A stretch of DNA of 64,000 nt from Woeseiaceae bacterium (GTDB taxonomy: Bacteria; Pseudomonadota; Gammaproteobacteria; Steroidobacterales; Woeseiaceae), in assembly GCA_021773035.1 (NCBI GenBank), contig JAJFKU010000066.1, positions 1 through 64,000 of the forward strand, written 5' to 3'. Positions 36,316 to 47,711 of this stretch are shown here, in pieces; position 1 is the first letter of the stretch, and each line of letters starts with the position of its first letter. A program made the translations under genes and the position numbers. The notes under the pieces were generated by a model. That model had not been told where the DNA came from and made no database searches. It was given only the letters and a program-made list of their open reading frames with translations.

Positions 36316-37443
36316 GTGCTGCTACTGCCGGGAAACCTGACGGCCGGGAGTTTTCTTGACCGCTACTGGCAGAAACAGCCGTTGTTCATGCCGGGTGCCC
36401 TGGACGGCATACGACCGGCAATAAGCCGCAACGAACTCGGCTGGCTGGCGACGCACGACGACGTTGAATCGCGCATCGTGTTTGTCGAGCGCTCGGAACA
36501 AGGCGCCCGATACCGCGTCGAGACCGGCCCTTTCGACGCACAGTATCTCGGAGAACTGCCGAAACGCGACTGGACGCTGCTTGTACACGACGTCGAGAAA
36601 CATCTCCCGGCCATGCGGGCGCTTTTCCGGCACGTCCCGTTTATCCCGGACTGGCGCATCGACGATCTGATGGTGAGTTTCGCCGCGCCGGGCGGCGGCG
36701 TCGGACCACACCGCGATCACTACGATGTTTTTCTTTGCCAGGGCATCGGTATCCGTAACTGGCGATTCTGCTGCGGCGAAGTAAAAGAGGATGCCGCAGC
36801 GAGTAGAGACCTCGCCCTGCTGGAGAACTTTGACGGCGATGCCAGCCACGAAACGCGGCAAGGCGATGTTCTTTATCTGCCGCCCGGAGTCGCCCATTGG
36901 GGCGTCGCGAAGCGGGCCTGCATGACGTACTCAATCGGTATGCGTGCCCCGCAGGCGGCGGAGCTCGGCCTGGATAGTCCTGCGGCGCTTGCGGACGACT
37001 TTTATCGTGACCCGGAACTGCGCATCGAAGAGGCTACTCCAGGCTACCTGCCGAAAACCGCGATACAGAGGGCACAGCGACTGCTACAACTCGCTGACAC
37101 CAGGCGCGACGATGTCGCAGACGCCCTCGGTCGCTTCGCGACGCAGACAAAAGCCTGGCTGAGGCCGGAAGCTGCTGCCCCGGAGGACTTCGGCCCGCTG
37201 CTCGCGAAACTCGAAAACGGCGGGCAGATCGACCTGCACGGGATGGCCAGGATCGCTTTCGATGACCAGCGCCTGTACATCAACGGTGACAGCATCCGGG
37301 TGTCGGCAGATTGTCATGAGCTCCTGCGGCATATCTGTGACTCCCGGGCACTGTTCGGCGACGCGTCGACAGTGGGGAAACACGCAGACCTGCTTGCCTG
37401 GATGCTCGAACGCGGCGCATTCGAGATACCTGAGACTCACTGA
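36316..37443 (+). CDS. roxA: Ribosomal protein uL16 arginine hydroxylase, RoxA/YcfD-like
   Basis: RoxA is a 2-oxoglutarate and Fe(II)-dependent JmjC-type oxygenase that hydroxylates an arginine of L16. The 375-aa protein keeps the layout of E. coli YcfD: FLDRYWQKQPLFM at the start, PDWRIDDLMVSFAAPGGGVG, the iron-binding H-x-D in PHRDHYDVF and the distal His in LPPGVAHWGVA. C-terminal dimerisation and winged-helix regions follow. The start is GTG with a weak ribosome-binding site, 8 bp after purB, so coupling is likely. Confidence 0.88.
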   Translation: MLLLPGNLTAGSFLDRYWQKQPLFMPGALDGIRPAISRNELGWLATHDDVESRIVFVERSEQGARYRVETGPFDAQYLGELPKRDWTLLVHDVEKHLPAMRALFRHVPFIPDWRIDDLMVSFAAPGGGVGPHRDHYDVFLCQGIGIRNWRFCCGEVKEDAAASRDLALLENFDGDASHETRQGDVLYLPPGVAHWGVAKRACMTYSIGMRAPQAAELGLDSPAALADDFYRDPELRIEEATPGYLPKTAIQRAQRLLQLADTRRDDVADALGRFATQTKAWLRPEAAAPEDFGPLLAKLENGGQIDLHGMARIAFDDQRLYINGDSIRVSADCHELLRHICDSRALFGDASTVGKHADLLAWMLERGAFEIPETH

Positions 37444-37599
37444 CCATATGTGAAGTAAAAGGCTTCTGGGACTATTTTCGCAACCGCCGCAAAGCCAATA
37501 AACGCGCGGGATACCGTGGCCCGTCGCCGGAAAACTCTCCGCCAAAACGTGACGCAGTTGGCACTGGTAAGTCTTTCTGACCGCTACTATGTTCAGTCT

Positions 37600-38097
37600 A
37601 TGGAACAAGCACGCGAAAAAGGCAAACGCTGGGTTATCTCGACCCGCGACGAAATGCGACAGGCGGCGCTGGAAGTGGTCGGCGAAGCATCCCGTAAGGT
37701 ATCGATCTTCACCCATGACCTCGAACCCGGCATCTACGACAACCCGGAGTTCCTCGAAATCATCAAACGTATGGTGCTGTCACAGGCCTATGCGAGAATC
37801 CGGGTGTTGATCGCCGATCCTTCGCGAGCAGTAAAGAACGGCAACAATTTCGTCCACCTGGGCCGCCGCCTGAATACCTACATCGAATTCCGACATGTCC
37901 GCGAAGATTTGCGTACACACGCCGAAGCGTTCTGCATCGCCGATGAAACCGCACTCGTTTATCGGCTGCAGGCAAATCGCTGGGAGGGCATCGTCGATAC
38001 CTACGAACCTGCCGTTGCGAAACTATACGGTAAAATGTTCGACGAAATCTGGCTTGCCAGTGAAGTGGAAATGGAATTTCGTCAACTCGGTATTTAG
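37600..38097 (+). CDS. DUF7931-like protein, possible degraded phospholipase D-type fold
   Basis: The 165-aa reading from ATG 37600 (MEQAREKGKRWVISTRDEM) contains VSIFTHDLEPGIYDNPEFLEIIKRMVL and RIRVLIADPSRAVKNGN, then RTHAEAFCIADETALVYR. The latter resembles a phospholipase D half-site without the full HKD motif. Proteins like this are common next to nucleotide or tRNA genes in gammaproteobacteria but have no known role. The frame extends upstream to a GTG at 37516, so the start is uncertain. It lies between roxA and the NudJ-like gene on the same strand. Confidence 0.65.
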   Translation: MEQAREKGKRWVISTRDEMRQAALEVVGEASRKVSIFTHDLEPGIYDNPEFLEIIKRMVLSQAYARIRVLIADPSRAVKNGNNFVHLGRRLNTYIEFRHVREDLRTHAEAFCIADETALVYRLQANRWEGIVDTYEPAVAKLYGKMFDEIWLASEVEMEFRQLGI

Positions 38098-38129
38098 CAC
38101 GCCCAACAGGCACCATTTAAGGGACAAGG

Positions 38130-38621
38130 ATGCATTCAACCGATTTAACGGTCGGCGCTGTCGTCGACCTCGACGGACGTTTTCTTATGGTCCAGGAGCG
38201 GGCCATGGGGCGAGAAGTATTCAGCCAGCCCGGCGGCCACATAGAAAGCGGTGAAACACCCGAGGCGGCCGTAGTTCGGGAAACGCTGGAAGAAACCGGC
38301 TGCGTTGTCGAATGCGGTGAACTCATTGGCATATACCTGTGGATACACCCGCAAACACGACAGCAGTTTCTGCGCATCATCTATGCGGCCAACTATATTT
38401 CCTGTGACGAAACACAGCCGCTGGATGACAGTATCATCGCTCGCCGTTGGGCAACGCTGCCGGAAATTGCAGCACGCCGGCCACTGCTGCGCTCACCGGT
38501 GGTGTTGCGTTGTGTGGAAGACTATATGGCCGGCAGACGCGAATCCGACGCACTGCTAACCGGGATGTTGCCGCTGCAGCACAACGTCCACCGGGTGCTG
38601 GCTACCGCCGACCTCGTTTGA
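38130..38621 (+). CDS. nudJ: Nudix hydrolase, NudJ-like phosphatase
   Basis: The 163-aa protein starts MHSTDLTVGAVVDLDGRFLMV and has a complete Nudix box, GGHIESGETPEAAVVRETLEETG. The segment IGIYLWIHPQTRQQFLRIIYAA and the C-terminal SPVVLRCVEDYMAGRR match NudJ (YmfB), a phosphatase on nucleoside tri- and diphosphates and on the thiamin precursor HMP-PP. In E. coli nudJ is just upstream of mnmA; the same order holds here except for a small minus-strand gene inserted between them, which supports the assignment. Confidence 0.82.
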   Translation: MHSTDLTVGAVVDLDGRFLMVQERAMGREVFSQPGGHIESGETPEAAVVRETLEETGCVVECGELIGIYLWIHPQTRQQFLRIIYAANYISCDETQPLDDSIIARRWATLPEIAARRPLLRSPVVLRCVEDYMAGRRESDALLTGMLPLQHNVHRVLATADLV

Positions 38622-38646
38622 ACGCTCGGGCAGCGGCCCCCGCCTA

Positions 38647-39237
38647 CTACCTGGTGAGTTTTTCGGGGCCCACGTAGGCCCGTGCTTCGGCTTCTGTAAT
38701 CGCCGCAATACCGTCGATACTCGTCAGGTTTTTCTCGAGCAGATACTCGCGTACCCCTTCAGTGCCTTTACTCGCCGTCGCGTTCTGCGAAGACTGTCTG
38801 TCTGCCTTGAAGTCGTAATTCGGAACACCGTAACCGCAGGAATCGGAAATCCTGTTAACGTGCACACGAATAATTGCCCTGACACCCACGCCCGGAATAT
38901 CGAAGAGTTGAACAAGCTCTTCGAAGCCGTCGTCGAGCGGTGTGACTACCTCGCCATCGCCGTAAAACCGGAAGATCTTGGGTGGGCCGTCGAACGCACA
39001 CATCATGATCACGATGCGTCCGTTCTCCCTCACATGAGCGATCGTCTCTGCACCGCTGCCACCGTAGTCCAGATAGGCAAGCGTCTTGCCGTCGAGTATC
39101 CGCAGCGAATCATGTCCCTTCGGTGACAGGTTCACGTGGCCGTGCTCGGACAGCGGCGCGGTGCCGACAAAAAACATATGCTGGCGCCCGACCCAGGCAC
39201 GAATTGAGTCATCGATGACTTCGTAAACTTTTCCCAC
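38647..39237 (-). CDS. Pyridoxamine 5'-phosphate oxidase-fold protein
   Basis: The 196-aa split-barrel flavin-binding protein has an N-terminal MFFVGTAPLSEHGHVNLSPKG and LAYLDYGGSGAETIAHVRENGRIVIMMCAFDGPP, the usual PNPOx-like cofactor region. It is typical of the alkyl hydroperoxidase-like or general-stress FMN-binding subfamily and lacks the residues for pyridoxal phosphate synthesis, so the substrate is unknown. It lies on the minus strand between the NudJ-like and mnmA genes and is divergent from mnmA with about 38 bp between them. Confidence 0.82.
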   Translation of the reverse strand: MGKVYEVIDDSIRAWVGRQHMFFVGTAPLSEHGHVNLSPKGHDSLRILDGKTLAYLDYGGSGAETIAHVRENGRIVIMMCAFDGPPKIFRFYGDGEVVTPLDDGFEELVQLFDIPGVGVRAIIRVHVNRISDSCGYGVPNYDFKADRQSSQNATASKGTEGVREYLLEKNLTSIDGIAAITEAEARAYVGPEKLTR

Positions 39238-39275
39238 TGATTACCTCCTTTTGGGAATGATACACTGCCGCGCCT

Positions 39276-40382
39276 ATGACGGCTCCAGAACACATTCAGG
39301 TCGCGGACAAACGCGTCATCCTCGGACTGTCCGGCGGCGTCGACTCCGCCGTTGCGGCGATCCTGTTGCAGCAGAGCGGTGCCGACGTGCACGCACTGCA
39401 CATGACCAACTGGGAAGACGACGATGGCTACTGCACCGCCGCGGACGATCTGCAGGACGCGCGCAACGTCTGCGGGCAACTCGGTATCCCGTTACACAAC
39501 GTCAATTTCTCGAAACAGTATCGTGACCAGGTCTTCGAATACTTCCTCGACGAATACCGTGCCGGACGTACACCGAATCCGGATGTATTGTGCAACCGGG
39601 AAATCAAGTTCGGCGTATTTCGCGATTATGCCAGGCGGCTTGGCGGTGAACTGCTGGCAACCGGCCACTACGCCCGCTCCGGCGTCGTCGACGGTCATGG
39701 CGCACTGTTTAAGGGAGCCGATCCCGGCAAGGACCAGAGCTACTTCCTGCATGCGGTCGACGCCACCGCGCTGGCTGAAAGCGTTTTTCCGCTGGGGCAT
39801 ATGCAGAAGGCGGAGGTACGCAGGGTTGCCCGTGACTCCGGGCTGACGATTCACGATAAAAAAGACAGCACCGGCATTTGTTTTATCGGCGAGCGACCAT
39901 TCCGTGAGTTTCTGAGTACTTATCTGCCGGCGAACCCGGGTGATATGCGAACGCCCGGCGGAGAGAAGATCGGCACCCACCAGGGGCTTATGTACTACAC
40001 ACTGGGGCAGCGGCAGGGTCTCGGTATCGGCGGCCGCAACGATCGCGGCGAGGAGCCGTGGTATGTCGTCGGTAAAAACCTCGACGACAACGTGCTGGTG
40101 GTTGCCCAGGGTGAGCATGAATGGCTATTCAGTGACCGCCTCATCGGCACGGCTGTGAGCTGGATTGGCGCCGCCCCGGCAGGCCTTGCCACCGGTCTGC
40201 ACTGCAGCGCCAAAGTGCGCTATCGACAAGCCGACCAGCGCTGTCATGCGACGACGCTTGCGGACGGCACCGTCGAAGTCCGTTTCGAGCAGCGTCAAAA
40301 AGCGGTCGCACCTGGCCAATTCGTCGTTTTTTACGACGAAAACCGCTGCCTCGGCGGTGCGGTCATAGACCAAATAGGCTAA
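39276..40382 (+). CDS. mnmA: tRNA-specific 2-thiouridylase MnmA
   Basis: MnmA adds sulfur to U34 of tRNA-Lys, -Glu and -Gln. The 368-aa protein has the PP-loop ATPase motif GLSGGVDSAVAAILL, the catalytic Cys in NPDVLCNREIKF, the second catalytic Cys in STGICFIGERPF, and GKDQSYFL. The C-terminal region has the barrel typical of the family. tRNA-Lys(TTT), one of its targets, is also encoded in this window. It starts at ATG 39276 and is followed by acnA after about 80 bp. Confidence 0.95.
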   Translation: MTAPEHIQVADKRVILGLSGGVDSAVAAILLQQSGADVHALHMTNWEDDDGYCTAADDLQDARNVCGQLGIPLHNVNFSKQYRDQVFEYFLDEYRAGRTPNPDVLCNREIKFGVFRDYARRLGGELLATGHYARSGVVDGHGALFKGADPGKDQSYFLHAVDATALAESVFPLGHMQKAEVRRVARDSGLTIHDKKDSTGICFIGERPFREFLSTYLPANPGDMRTPGGEKIGTHQGLMYYTLGQRQGLGIGGRNDRGEEPWYVVGKNLDDNVLVVAQGEHEWLFSDRLIGTAVSWIGAAPAGLATGLHCSAKVRYRQADQRCHATTLADGTVEVRFEQRQKAVAPGQFVVFYDENRCLGGAVIDQIG

Positions 40383-40463
40383 GCGAAACCCGCCGCCATT
40401 CGCTATAATGCGGCCCCGCGGCTCGCTGGCCGCTGAGAACCCAATACCCCGGAGAGAAACACC

Positions 40464-43127
<2,664 letters not shown>

Positions 43128-43154
43128 TCCGTCAATGCCGGGCCTTGAAAAACG

Positions 43155-44159
43155 ATGAAAAAACGCACAGCGGAAAACATACTGGCAAGCAGAAAATGGG
43201 CTAAGACAGCCGGATGGTCGGTCGGCGCCCTGCTCCTGATCATGGTCATACTCGGGATCTACTTTTCCCGGGAGCCCGATATTTTCTGGGTCAATCGTTC
43301 CGCGGACAGTGAGTCCGAAACCGCGATCGTCGGACTATCTACCACCGACACCCTGATCAGGGTGGCCGAAACCCTGCTCGATAAACAGGGCGGCTACCTG
43401 ACCAACGACAAGATTCCGCCGAGTGTTTTTCTCGACAATATCCCAAGCTGGGAGTTCGGCGTTGTCACACAGATCAGGGATCTCGGTCGCGTAATGCGCG
43501 ACGACTACACCCGCAGTCAATCGCAGTCCAAGGAAGACGAGGACGTTGCCGCCGGCGCACCGCAGTTTTTCTTCAATAACGATTCCTGGATATTCCCGGC
43601 AACGGAATCCGAATACAGAGACGGCATCGAGTCGTTCATCGACTACCGGCAACGCCTGCTCGACGGCGACCCCGACACGCAGTTTTACGCGCGGGCCGAT
43701 AATCTTCGCGAGTGGCTGTCACAGGTCGAAAAGCGGCTGGGCAGCCTGACGCGACGACTGGGTAACAGTGTTGTCAGCGATCGCATCAACGACGATCTCG
43801 CCGGCGATCCTGCCGCCGAGTCGGCCGGACCGCAACCGGACACCGTCAATGTCCGTACCGGCTGGTTTCAGGTCGACAATATCTTCTTCGAAGCACGCGG
43901 TACCGCCTGGGCACTGGTGCACTTCTTTCGTGCCGCCGAGTTCGATTTTGCACACGTACTCAAGGACAAGAATGCCGAGGTCAGCGTGCGTCAGATCATT
44001 CGCGAACTGGAGGCCAGCCTGGAGCCATTGCGGTCGCCGATGATCTTGAACGGTGGCGGCTATGGATTGTTCGCCAATCATTCACTCGTCATGGCGAATT
44101 ACCTCGCGCGTGCTAACGCTGCCGTGATCAATCTGCGCGAGTTGCTCGACCAGGGCTAG
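43155..44159 (+). CDS. DUF2333 family membrane-anchored protein
   Basis: The 334-aa protein has one N-terminal helix (WSVGALLLIMVILGIYF at about 24-40) and a long periplasmic part. The blocks TADTLIRVAETLLDKxGGYLTND, WEFGVVTQIRDLGRVMRDDYTRSQSQS and DNIFFEARGTAWALVHFFRA are characteristic of DUF2333, conserved in marine gammaproteobacteria with unknown function. It begins 27 bp after acnA and probably shares its message. A GCCGGC inverted repeat with nine T in the loop (about 44160-44180) lies at its end. Confidence 0.88.
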   Translation: MKKRTAENILASRKWAKTAGWSVGALLLIMVILGIYFSREPDIFWVNRSADSESETAIVGLSTTDTLIRVAETLLDKQGGYLTNDKIPPSVFLDNIPSWEFGVVTQIRDLGRVMRDDYTRSQSQSKEDEDVAAGAPQFFFNNDSWIFPATESEYRDGIESFIDYRQRLLDGDPDTQFYARADNLREWLSQVEKRLGSLTRRLGNSVVSDRINDDLAGDPAAESAGPQPDTVNVRTGWFQVDNIFFEARGTAWALVHFFRAAEFDFAHVLKDKNAEVSVRQIIRELEASLEPLRSPMILNGGGYGLFANHSLVMANYLARANAAVINLRELLDQG

Positions 44160-44183
44160 CCGGCTGTTTTTTTTTGCCGGCCC

Positions 44184-44939
44184 TCAGTATATACCGACCC
44201 ATGTCGGTATTCTTTTCCAGCAGGAGTTGAGGTCCCGGTCCAGCTTGCGGTAGTTCGGCTCAAACTCTGCTACATGTCGCCAAAAACGGCGCGAATGGTT
44301 CATGTGACGGGCGTGACAGAGTTCGTGAATCATCACGTAGCGCAGGTGCTCCGGATCGAGAAACATCAGGCAGTAATTAAGGCTGATCGTGCCGCTGCTT
44401 GAATGACTGCCCCAGCAGGTGCGCTGCCCGCGTACGTGCATTTTCTTGAACGAATTACCGGTCACTGCCGACAGCGCCTGCAGTCGAGGCGCATACTCGC
44501 ACTTCGCAAGACCGGTCAGCCATCGCTTGAGAGCGTCCACACAGAGTTGCTCGTCAGCCACCCGCCCGGAAAGAATGACGCCTGTATCTCTGCCGCGGTA
44601 CTTGACCGTTCTGGCCCCCGGAGTCCTTCTGTATTCAACGACAAACTGCCGCTCAATACCGTCCAGGCGAATCGTTCGTGGCAACGCGAAAGGCTCTGGC
44701 GCGTGCTCTGCGGCAAACTGTTCGCGTGCCTTCCTGATCCAGTCCCGATGCGATTCGACGAACTCGCGTACGTCGCCAGGCCGTGTCCGACGCGGAACAA
44801 CGACCTCCACCCGGCCGCGAGGAAACACCTTGATCGACAGCCGCTTCGCGCGACCGCTTTCACGCACAGAAAAGCCCGACATCGAGTCGGGCTCGTCTTT
44901 TTCCGAAAACAGGGCCAGTTGAGTAGCTGCGCTTTGCAC
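44184..44939 (-). CDS. YgjP-type (DUF45) zinc metallopeptidase
   Basis: The 251-aa protein has the zinc site HELCHARHMNHSRRFW (HExxH with downstream His) near the C-terminus, preceded by WGSHSSSGTISLNYCLMFLDP, the diagnostic DUF45/YgjP block. The N-terminal part has SGRAKRLSIKVFPRGRVEVVVP, also family-typical. Members are predicted cytosolic metallopeptidases often linked to stress or restriction loci; the substrate is unknown. It is on the minus strand and convergent with the DUF2333 gene. Confidence 0.88.
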   Translation of the reverse strand: MQSAATQLALFSEKDEPDSMSGFSVRESGRAKRLSIKVFPRGRVEVVVPRRTRPGDVREFVESHRDWIRKAREQFAAEHAPEPFALPRTIRLDGIERQFVVEYRRTPGARTVKYRGRDTGVILSGRVADEQLCVDALKRWLTGLAKCEYAPRLQALSAVTGNSFKKMHVRGQRTCWGSHSSSGTISLNYCLMFLDPEHLRYVMIHELCHARHMNHSRRFWRHVAEFEPNYRKLDRDLNSCWKRIPTWVGIY

Positions 44940-44959
44940 AGCTCGTATTCTACGGGACT

Positions 44960-45685
44960 TTAGGGCCTGTCGCCGCTAAAACGGACGGCATCGTCCATCG
45001 ACATTACGCCGCTGACACCACCCACTTCAGCCGTATTGCTGATAAACAGCTCTACTTCCCTTTCGAGTTCAACAACACCCTCTACGCTGGACCCGGGTCC
45101 AACCACGATACGGGGTTTGCGGTTCTTACCCTTGTTCCAACCCCAGTTGCTTGGTTTCTCGATAATCAGGTCGCCCTTTACAACTGCGCCATCGACAATA
45201 TTGACGTCACCGTTGACCGTAGACACATCGCCGCCGATTTCAGCACCGGATAAGTCGATCTGCCCGTTGACATTGGTGACGTTACTGTCGACCCGTGACC
45301 CCGCCGCAACGCTGATTTTGCCGTTGACCGCCTCCACATTCCCGGCAATGGTCGTCGACTCACCAACTCGCACCGAGCCGTTGACCGTACTGAGGTTCTT
45401 CGCCTGCACGTTGTCCGCGACCTTTACGCTGCCATTCACGGTGGACGCGTTCCTGATGCTCGCCCCTGAATCTACGCGGAGCGCACCGTTAACGGTCTTT
45501 ACGCCGCCGTCGACAACGGCATTCGCACCGACGGTGATACTGCCGTTAACAGAGCTGGCGCCGTCAGACTCGGCGCCAGCAGCAATCTTGATGCTCTTGT
45601 TAACACTGCCGGCAAAAGCCGGTAGCGACAGCAATAACGTGAGCAAGCCGATCGTGAACATTGATTTTTTCATAGATGTCATCAT
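44960..45685 (-). CDS. Secreted VNG-repeat beta-helix protein
   Basis: The protein is about 241 aa from ATG 45685, with a signal peptide (MFTIGLLTLLLSLPAFAGS). The mature protein is a run of about ten short units, each with a (T/A)VNGxIxV-type core (SSVNGSITVGANAV, STVNGSVKVADNV, STVNGDVNIVDGAV). This predicts a right-handed beta-helix like bactofilin or polymer-forming proteins, but on the outside of the inner membrane. A basic GWNKGKNRKPR segment breaks the repeat near the C-terminus. It is divergent from the ABC exporter genes. Its function is unknown; a surface scaffold is a guess. Confidence 0.75.
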   Translation of the reverse strand: MMTSMKKSMFTIGLLTLLLSLPAFAGSVNKSIKIAAGAESDGASSVNGSITVGANAVVDGGVKTVNGALRVDSGASIRNASTVNGSVKVADNVQAKNLSTVNGSVRVGESTTIAGNVEAVNGKISVAAGSRVDSNVTNVNGQIDLSGAEIGGDVSTVNGDVNIVDGAVVKGDLIIEKPSNWGWNKGKNRKPRIVVGPGSSVEGVVELEREVELFISNTAEVGGVSGVMSMDDAVRFSGDRP

Positions 45686-45797
45686 TTTCTGAGCCCCAAA
45701 AACCCGATTACTGTCATTTAGATACCGCGCAGACAGAAATGGTTGCAAGCCCGTTTTGGCGGTGGCCGCCCGGCCTGCATTTGGTTACTCTAGCGCG

Positions 45798-46682
45798 ATG
45801 ACGATAGCCCTGGAAGCCCGCAACCTCCGCAAACAGTACCCGGGCGTCCTGGCTGTGGCCGGGGTTAGTTTCGCGGTGAGCGAAGGTACCTGTTTCGGGC
45901 TGCTTGGACCCAACGGTGCCGGCAAGACCACAACCGTGGAAATCATCGAGGGCGTAGCGAGCGCGAGCTCAGGCGAGGTCTATTATTACGGTGAGATCGC
46001 CGGGCGCCGGTTTCGCCAGGAAGCCGGCATCCAGTTCCAGAATACTGCGCTGCAGGACTTCATCACGGTACGCGAGACCATTGAGATGTTCCGCACATTG
46101 TATGAGCGGCAGGCGGATTTCGACGAGATCGTCGAACAGTGCTCGCTTGGCGACCTGCTGGACCGCGACAATCGTAAACTCTCCGGTGGACAGCGGCAGC
46201 GGCTGCTGCTGGCAGTCGCGCTGGTGAACCGGCCGCGCCTGATTTTTCTGGACGAACCGACGACGGGCCTCGATCCTCAGGCACGCCGAAATTTCTGGGA
46301 CCTGGTGCAGAGTATTCGCGCCGGTGGAGCAACAATACTGCTGACCACCCACTACATGGACGAGGCGCAGGTGCTGTGCGACGAAATCGCGATCATGGAC
46401 ACCGGTAAGATCATCGCACAGGGCTCGCCGGAAAAACTACTGCAACAGCAGTACGATGGCCTGATCATAGAACTGCCAATCACGGACCTGACCAGCGACC
46501 TGGAGGGAATCGAGCATACGGTCCTCGACAATCTAGGCATTGTCGAAGTGCAGACAACCGATGTCAGCGCCAGCCTGCAGCAGCTCGAAGCGCACGTCAG
46601 CAACCTCAATCAGATCAAAATCCGGCAACCGAACCTCGAAGACCTGTTTCTGGACCTGACCGGTCATTCACTGCGAGCCTAG
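45798..46682 (+). CDS. ABC transporter ATP-binding protein
   Basis: The 294-aa ATPase from ATG 45798 has Walker A (GPNGAGKTTT), the signature motif LSGGQRQRLLLA, Walker B (LIFLDEPTTGLD) and the switch His (LTTHYMDEAQ). A C-terminal extension of about 80 residues is typical of drug/lipid-type ABC-2 exporters. It overlaps or abuts the permease gene, so the two form one exporter; the substrate is not shown. An in-frame start further upstream (45756) is less likely because it lies before the usual family N-terminus. Confidence 0.93.
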   Translation: MTIALEARNLRKQYPGVLAVAGVSFAVSEGTCFGLLGPNGAGKTTTVEIIEGVASASSGEVYYYGEIAGRRFRQEAGIQFQNTALQDFITVRETIEMFRTLYERQADFDEIVEQCSLGDLLDRDNRKLSGGQRQRLLLAVALVNRPRLIFLDEPTTGLDPQARRNFWDLVQSIRAGGATILLTTHYMDEAQVLCDEIAIMDTGKIIAQGSPEKLLQQQYDGLIIELPITDLTSDLEGIEHTVLDNLGIVEVQTTDVSASLQQLEAHVSNLNQIKIRQPNLEDLFLDLTGHSLRA

Positions 46683-46687
46683 TGCAG

Positions 46688-47710
46688 ATGTTGAAGAGGA
46701 TTTATGCCGTATTCCAGGCTCGAAACCGCGAGTTCCTGAGGGACCGTGCGTCGTTGTCATGGAACCTGATTCTGCCGCTCGTACTGATGTTTGGTTTGTC
46801 GTTTGCCTTCAGTAACGACCGCGATGCATACACCGTAGGCATCCTGCAGGACGAAGCCGAGATCGACACCAGCGAACACGCTTTCCTCGAAACGAACTAC
46901 ATTCGGTTTGTTCCCTACGACGATATCGAAGTGGCGCTGCGCAAAGTGGAACGCCACCAGCTCGACCTCCTCGTTGAGTTCGGCGAAGCGACGCGATACT
47001 GGATCAATGCCGAATCGCCGAAGGGCTACTTCGCCGAGATTGCGTTGTTACATTCCGGGTCCAGCGCCGCAGAGGCGATCGACAAACAGCAGATCACCGG
47101 TGCTGCGGTGAGTTATGCCGATTGGTTGCTGCCCGGCATCCTCGGAATGAACATGATGTTCAGCTGCCTGTTCGGTGTTGGCTACGTCGTCGTTCGTTAC
47201 CGAAAGAACGGTTTCCTGAAACGTCTTCGCGCCACGCCGCTGACGTCGTTTGAGTTTATCACCGCGCAGGTTGCCTCGCGGATGGTGTTAATACTGCTGA
47301 TTACGAGCTTTATCTATACCGGCACACATCTGATTCTCGGTACACGCATGGAGGGCAGTTACTTCACACTGTTTCTGGTGGCTATCGTCGGGGCCATCTC
47401 GCTGATCTCGCTGGGCCTGGTAGTGTCTGCACGCGTGACCAGCGAAGAACTCGCCGGTGGCCTGCTGAACATGATCAACTGGCCGATGATGCTGCTGTCC
47501 GGTGTCTGGTTTTCGCTGGAAGGAGCTCCGGATGCGGTCACGGCTGCGGCCAATCTGTTTCCGTTGACTCATGTATTGAACTCAGCTCGCGCAGTCATGC
47601 TCGATGGAGCGACACTTGCCGATGTCGCGCCCAGTTTGCTGGCATTGTCGGTAATGAGCATGATCTTTCTCGCGATCGGCGCGCGAGTTTTTCGCTGGGG
47701 TCAATACTAG
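46688..47710 (+). CDS. ABC-2 type permease
   Basis: The 340-aa inner-membrane protein has one N-terminal helix (LSWNLILPLVLMFGLSFAF), a large extracytoplasmic loop and five C-terminal helices. These include WLLPGILGMNMMFSCLFGVGY and FTLFLVAIVGAISLISLGLVV, the standard ABC-2 topology. The ATG at 46688 is used; a GTG at 46682 overlaps the ATPase stop (TAGTG) and could be the true coupled start. Together with the ATPase it exports an unknown substrate, possibly a lipid, drug or polysaccharide. Confidence 0.9.
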   Translation: MLKRIYAVFQARNREFLRDRASLSWNLILPLVLMFGLSFAFSNDRDAYTVGILQDEAEIDTSEHAFLETNYIRFVPYDDIEVALRKVERHQLDLLVEFGEATRYWINAESPKGYFAEIALLHSGSSAAEAIDKQQITGAAVSYADWLLPGILGMNMMFSCLFGVGYVVVRYRKNGFLKRLRATPLTSFEFITAQVASRMVLILLITSFIYTGTHLILGTRMEGSYFTLFLVAIVGAISLISLGLVVSARVTSEELAGGLLNMINWPMMLLSGVWFSLEGAPDAVTAAANLFPLTHVLNSARAVMLDGATLADVAPSLLALSVMSMIFLAIGARVFRWGQY

Positions 47711-47711
47711 A

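Noticed and set aside
37444..37579. Possible small gene (CEVKGFWDYFRNRRKANKR) between roxA and the DUF7931-like gene
   Set aside because: It has no normal start codon in a suitable place and no ribosome-binding site; evidence is too weak.
44160..44183. GCCGGC inverted repeat with nine T between arms as a terminator
   Set aside because: The T-run is in the loop rather than after the stem, so it is not a standard intrinsic terminator; left as a note under the DUF2333 gene.
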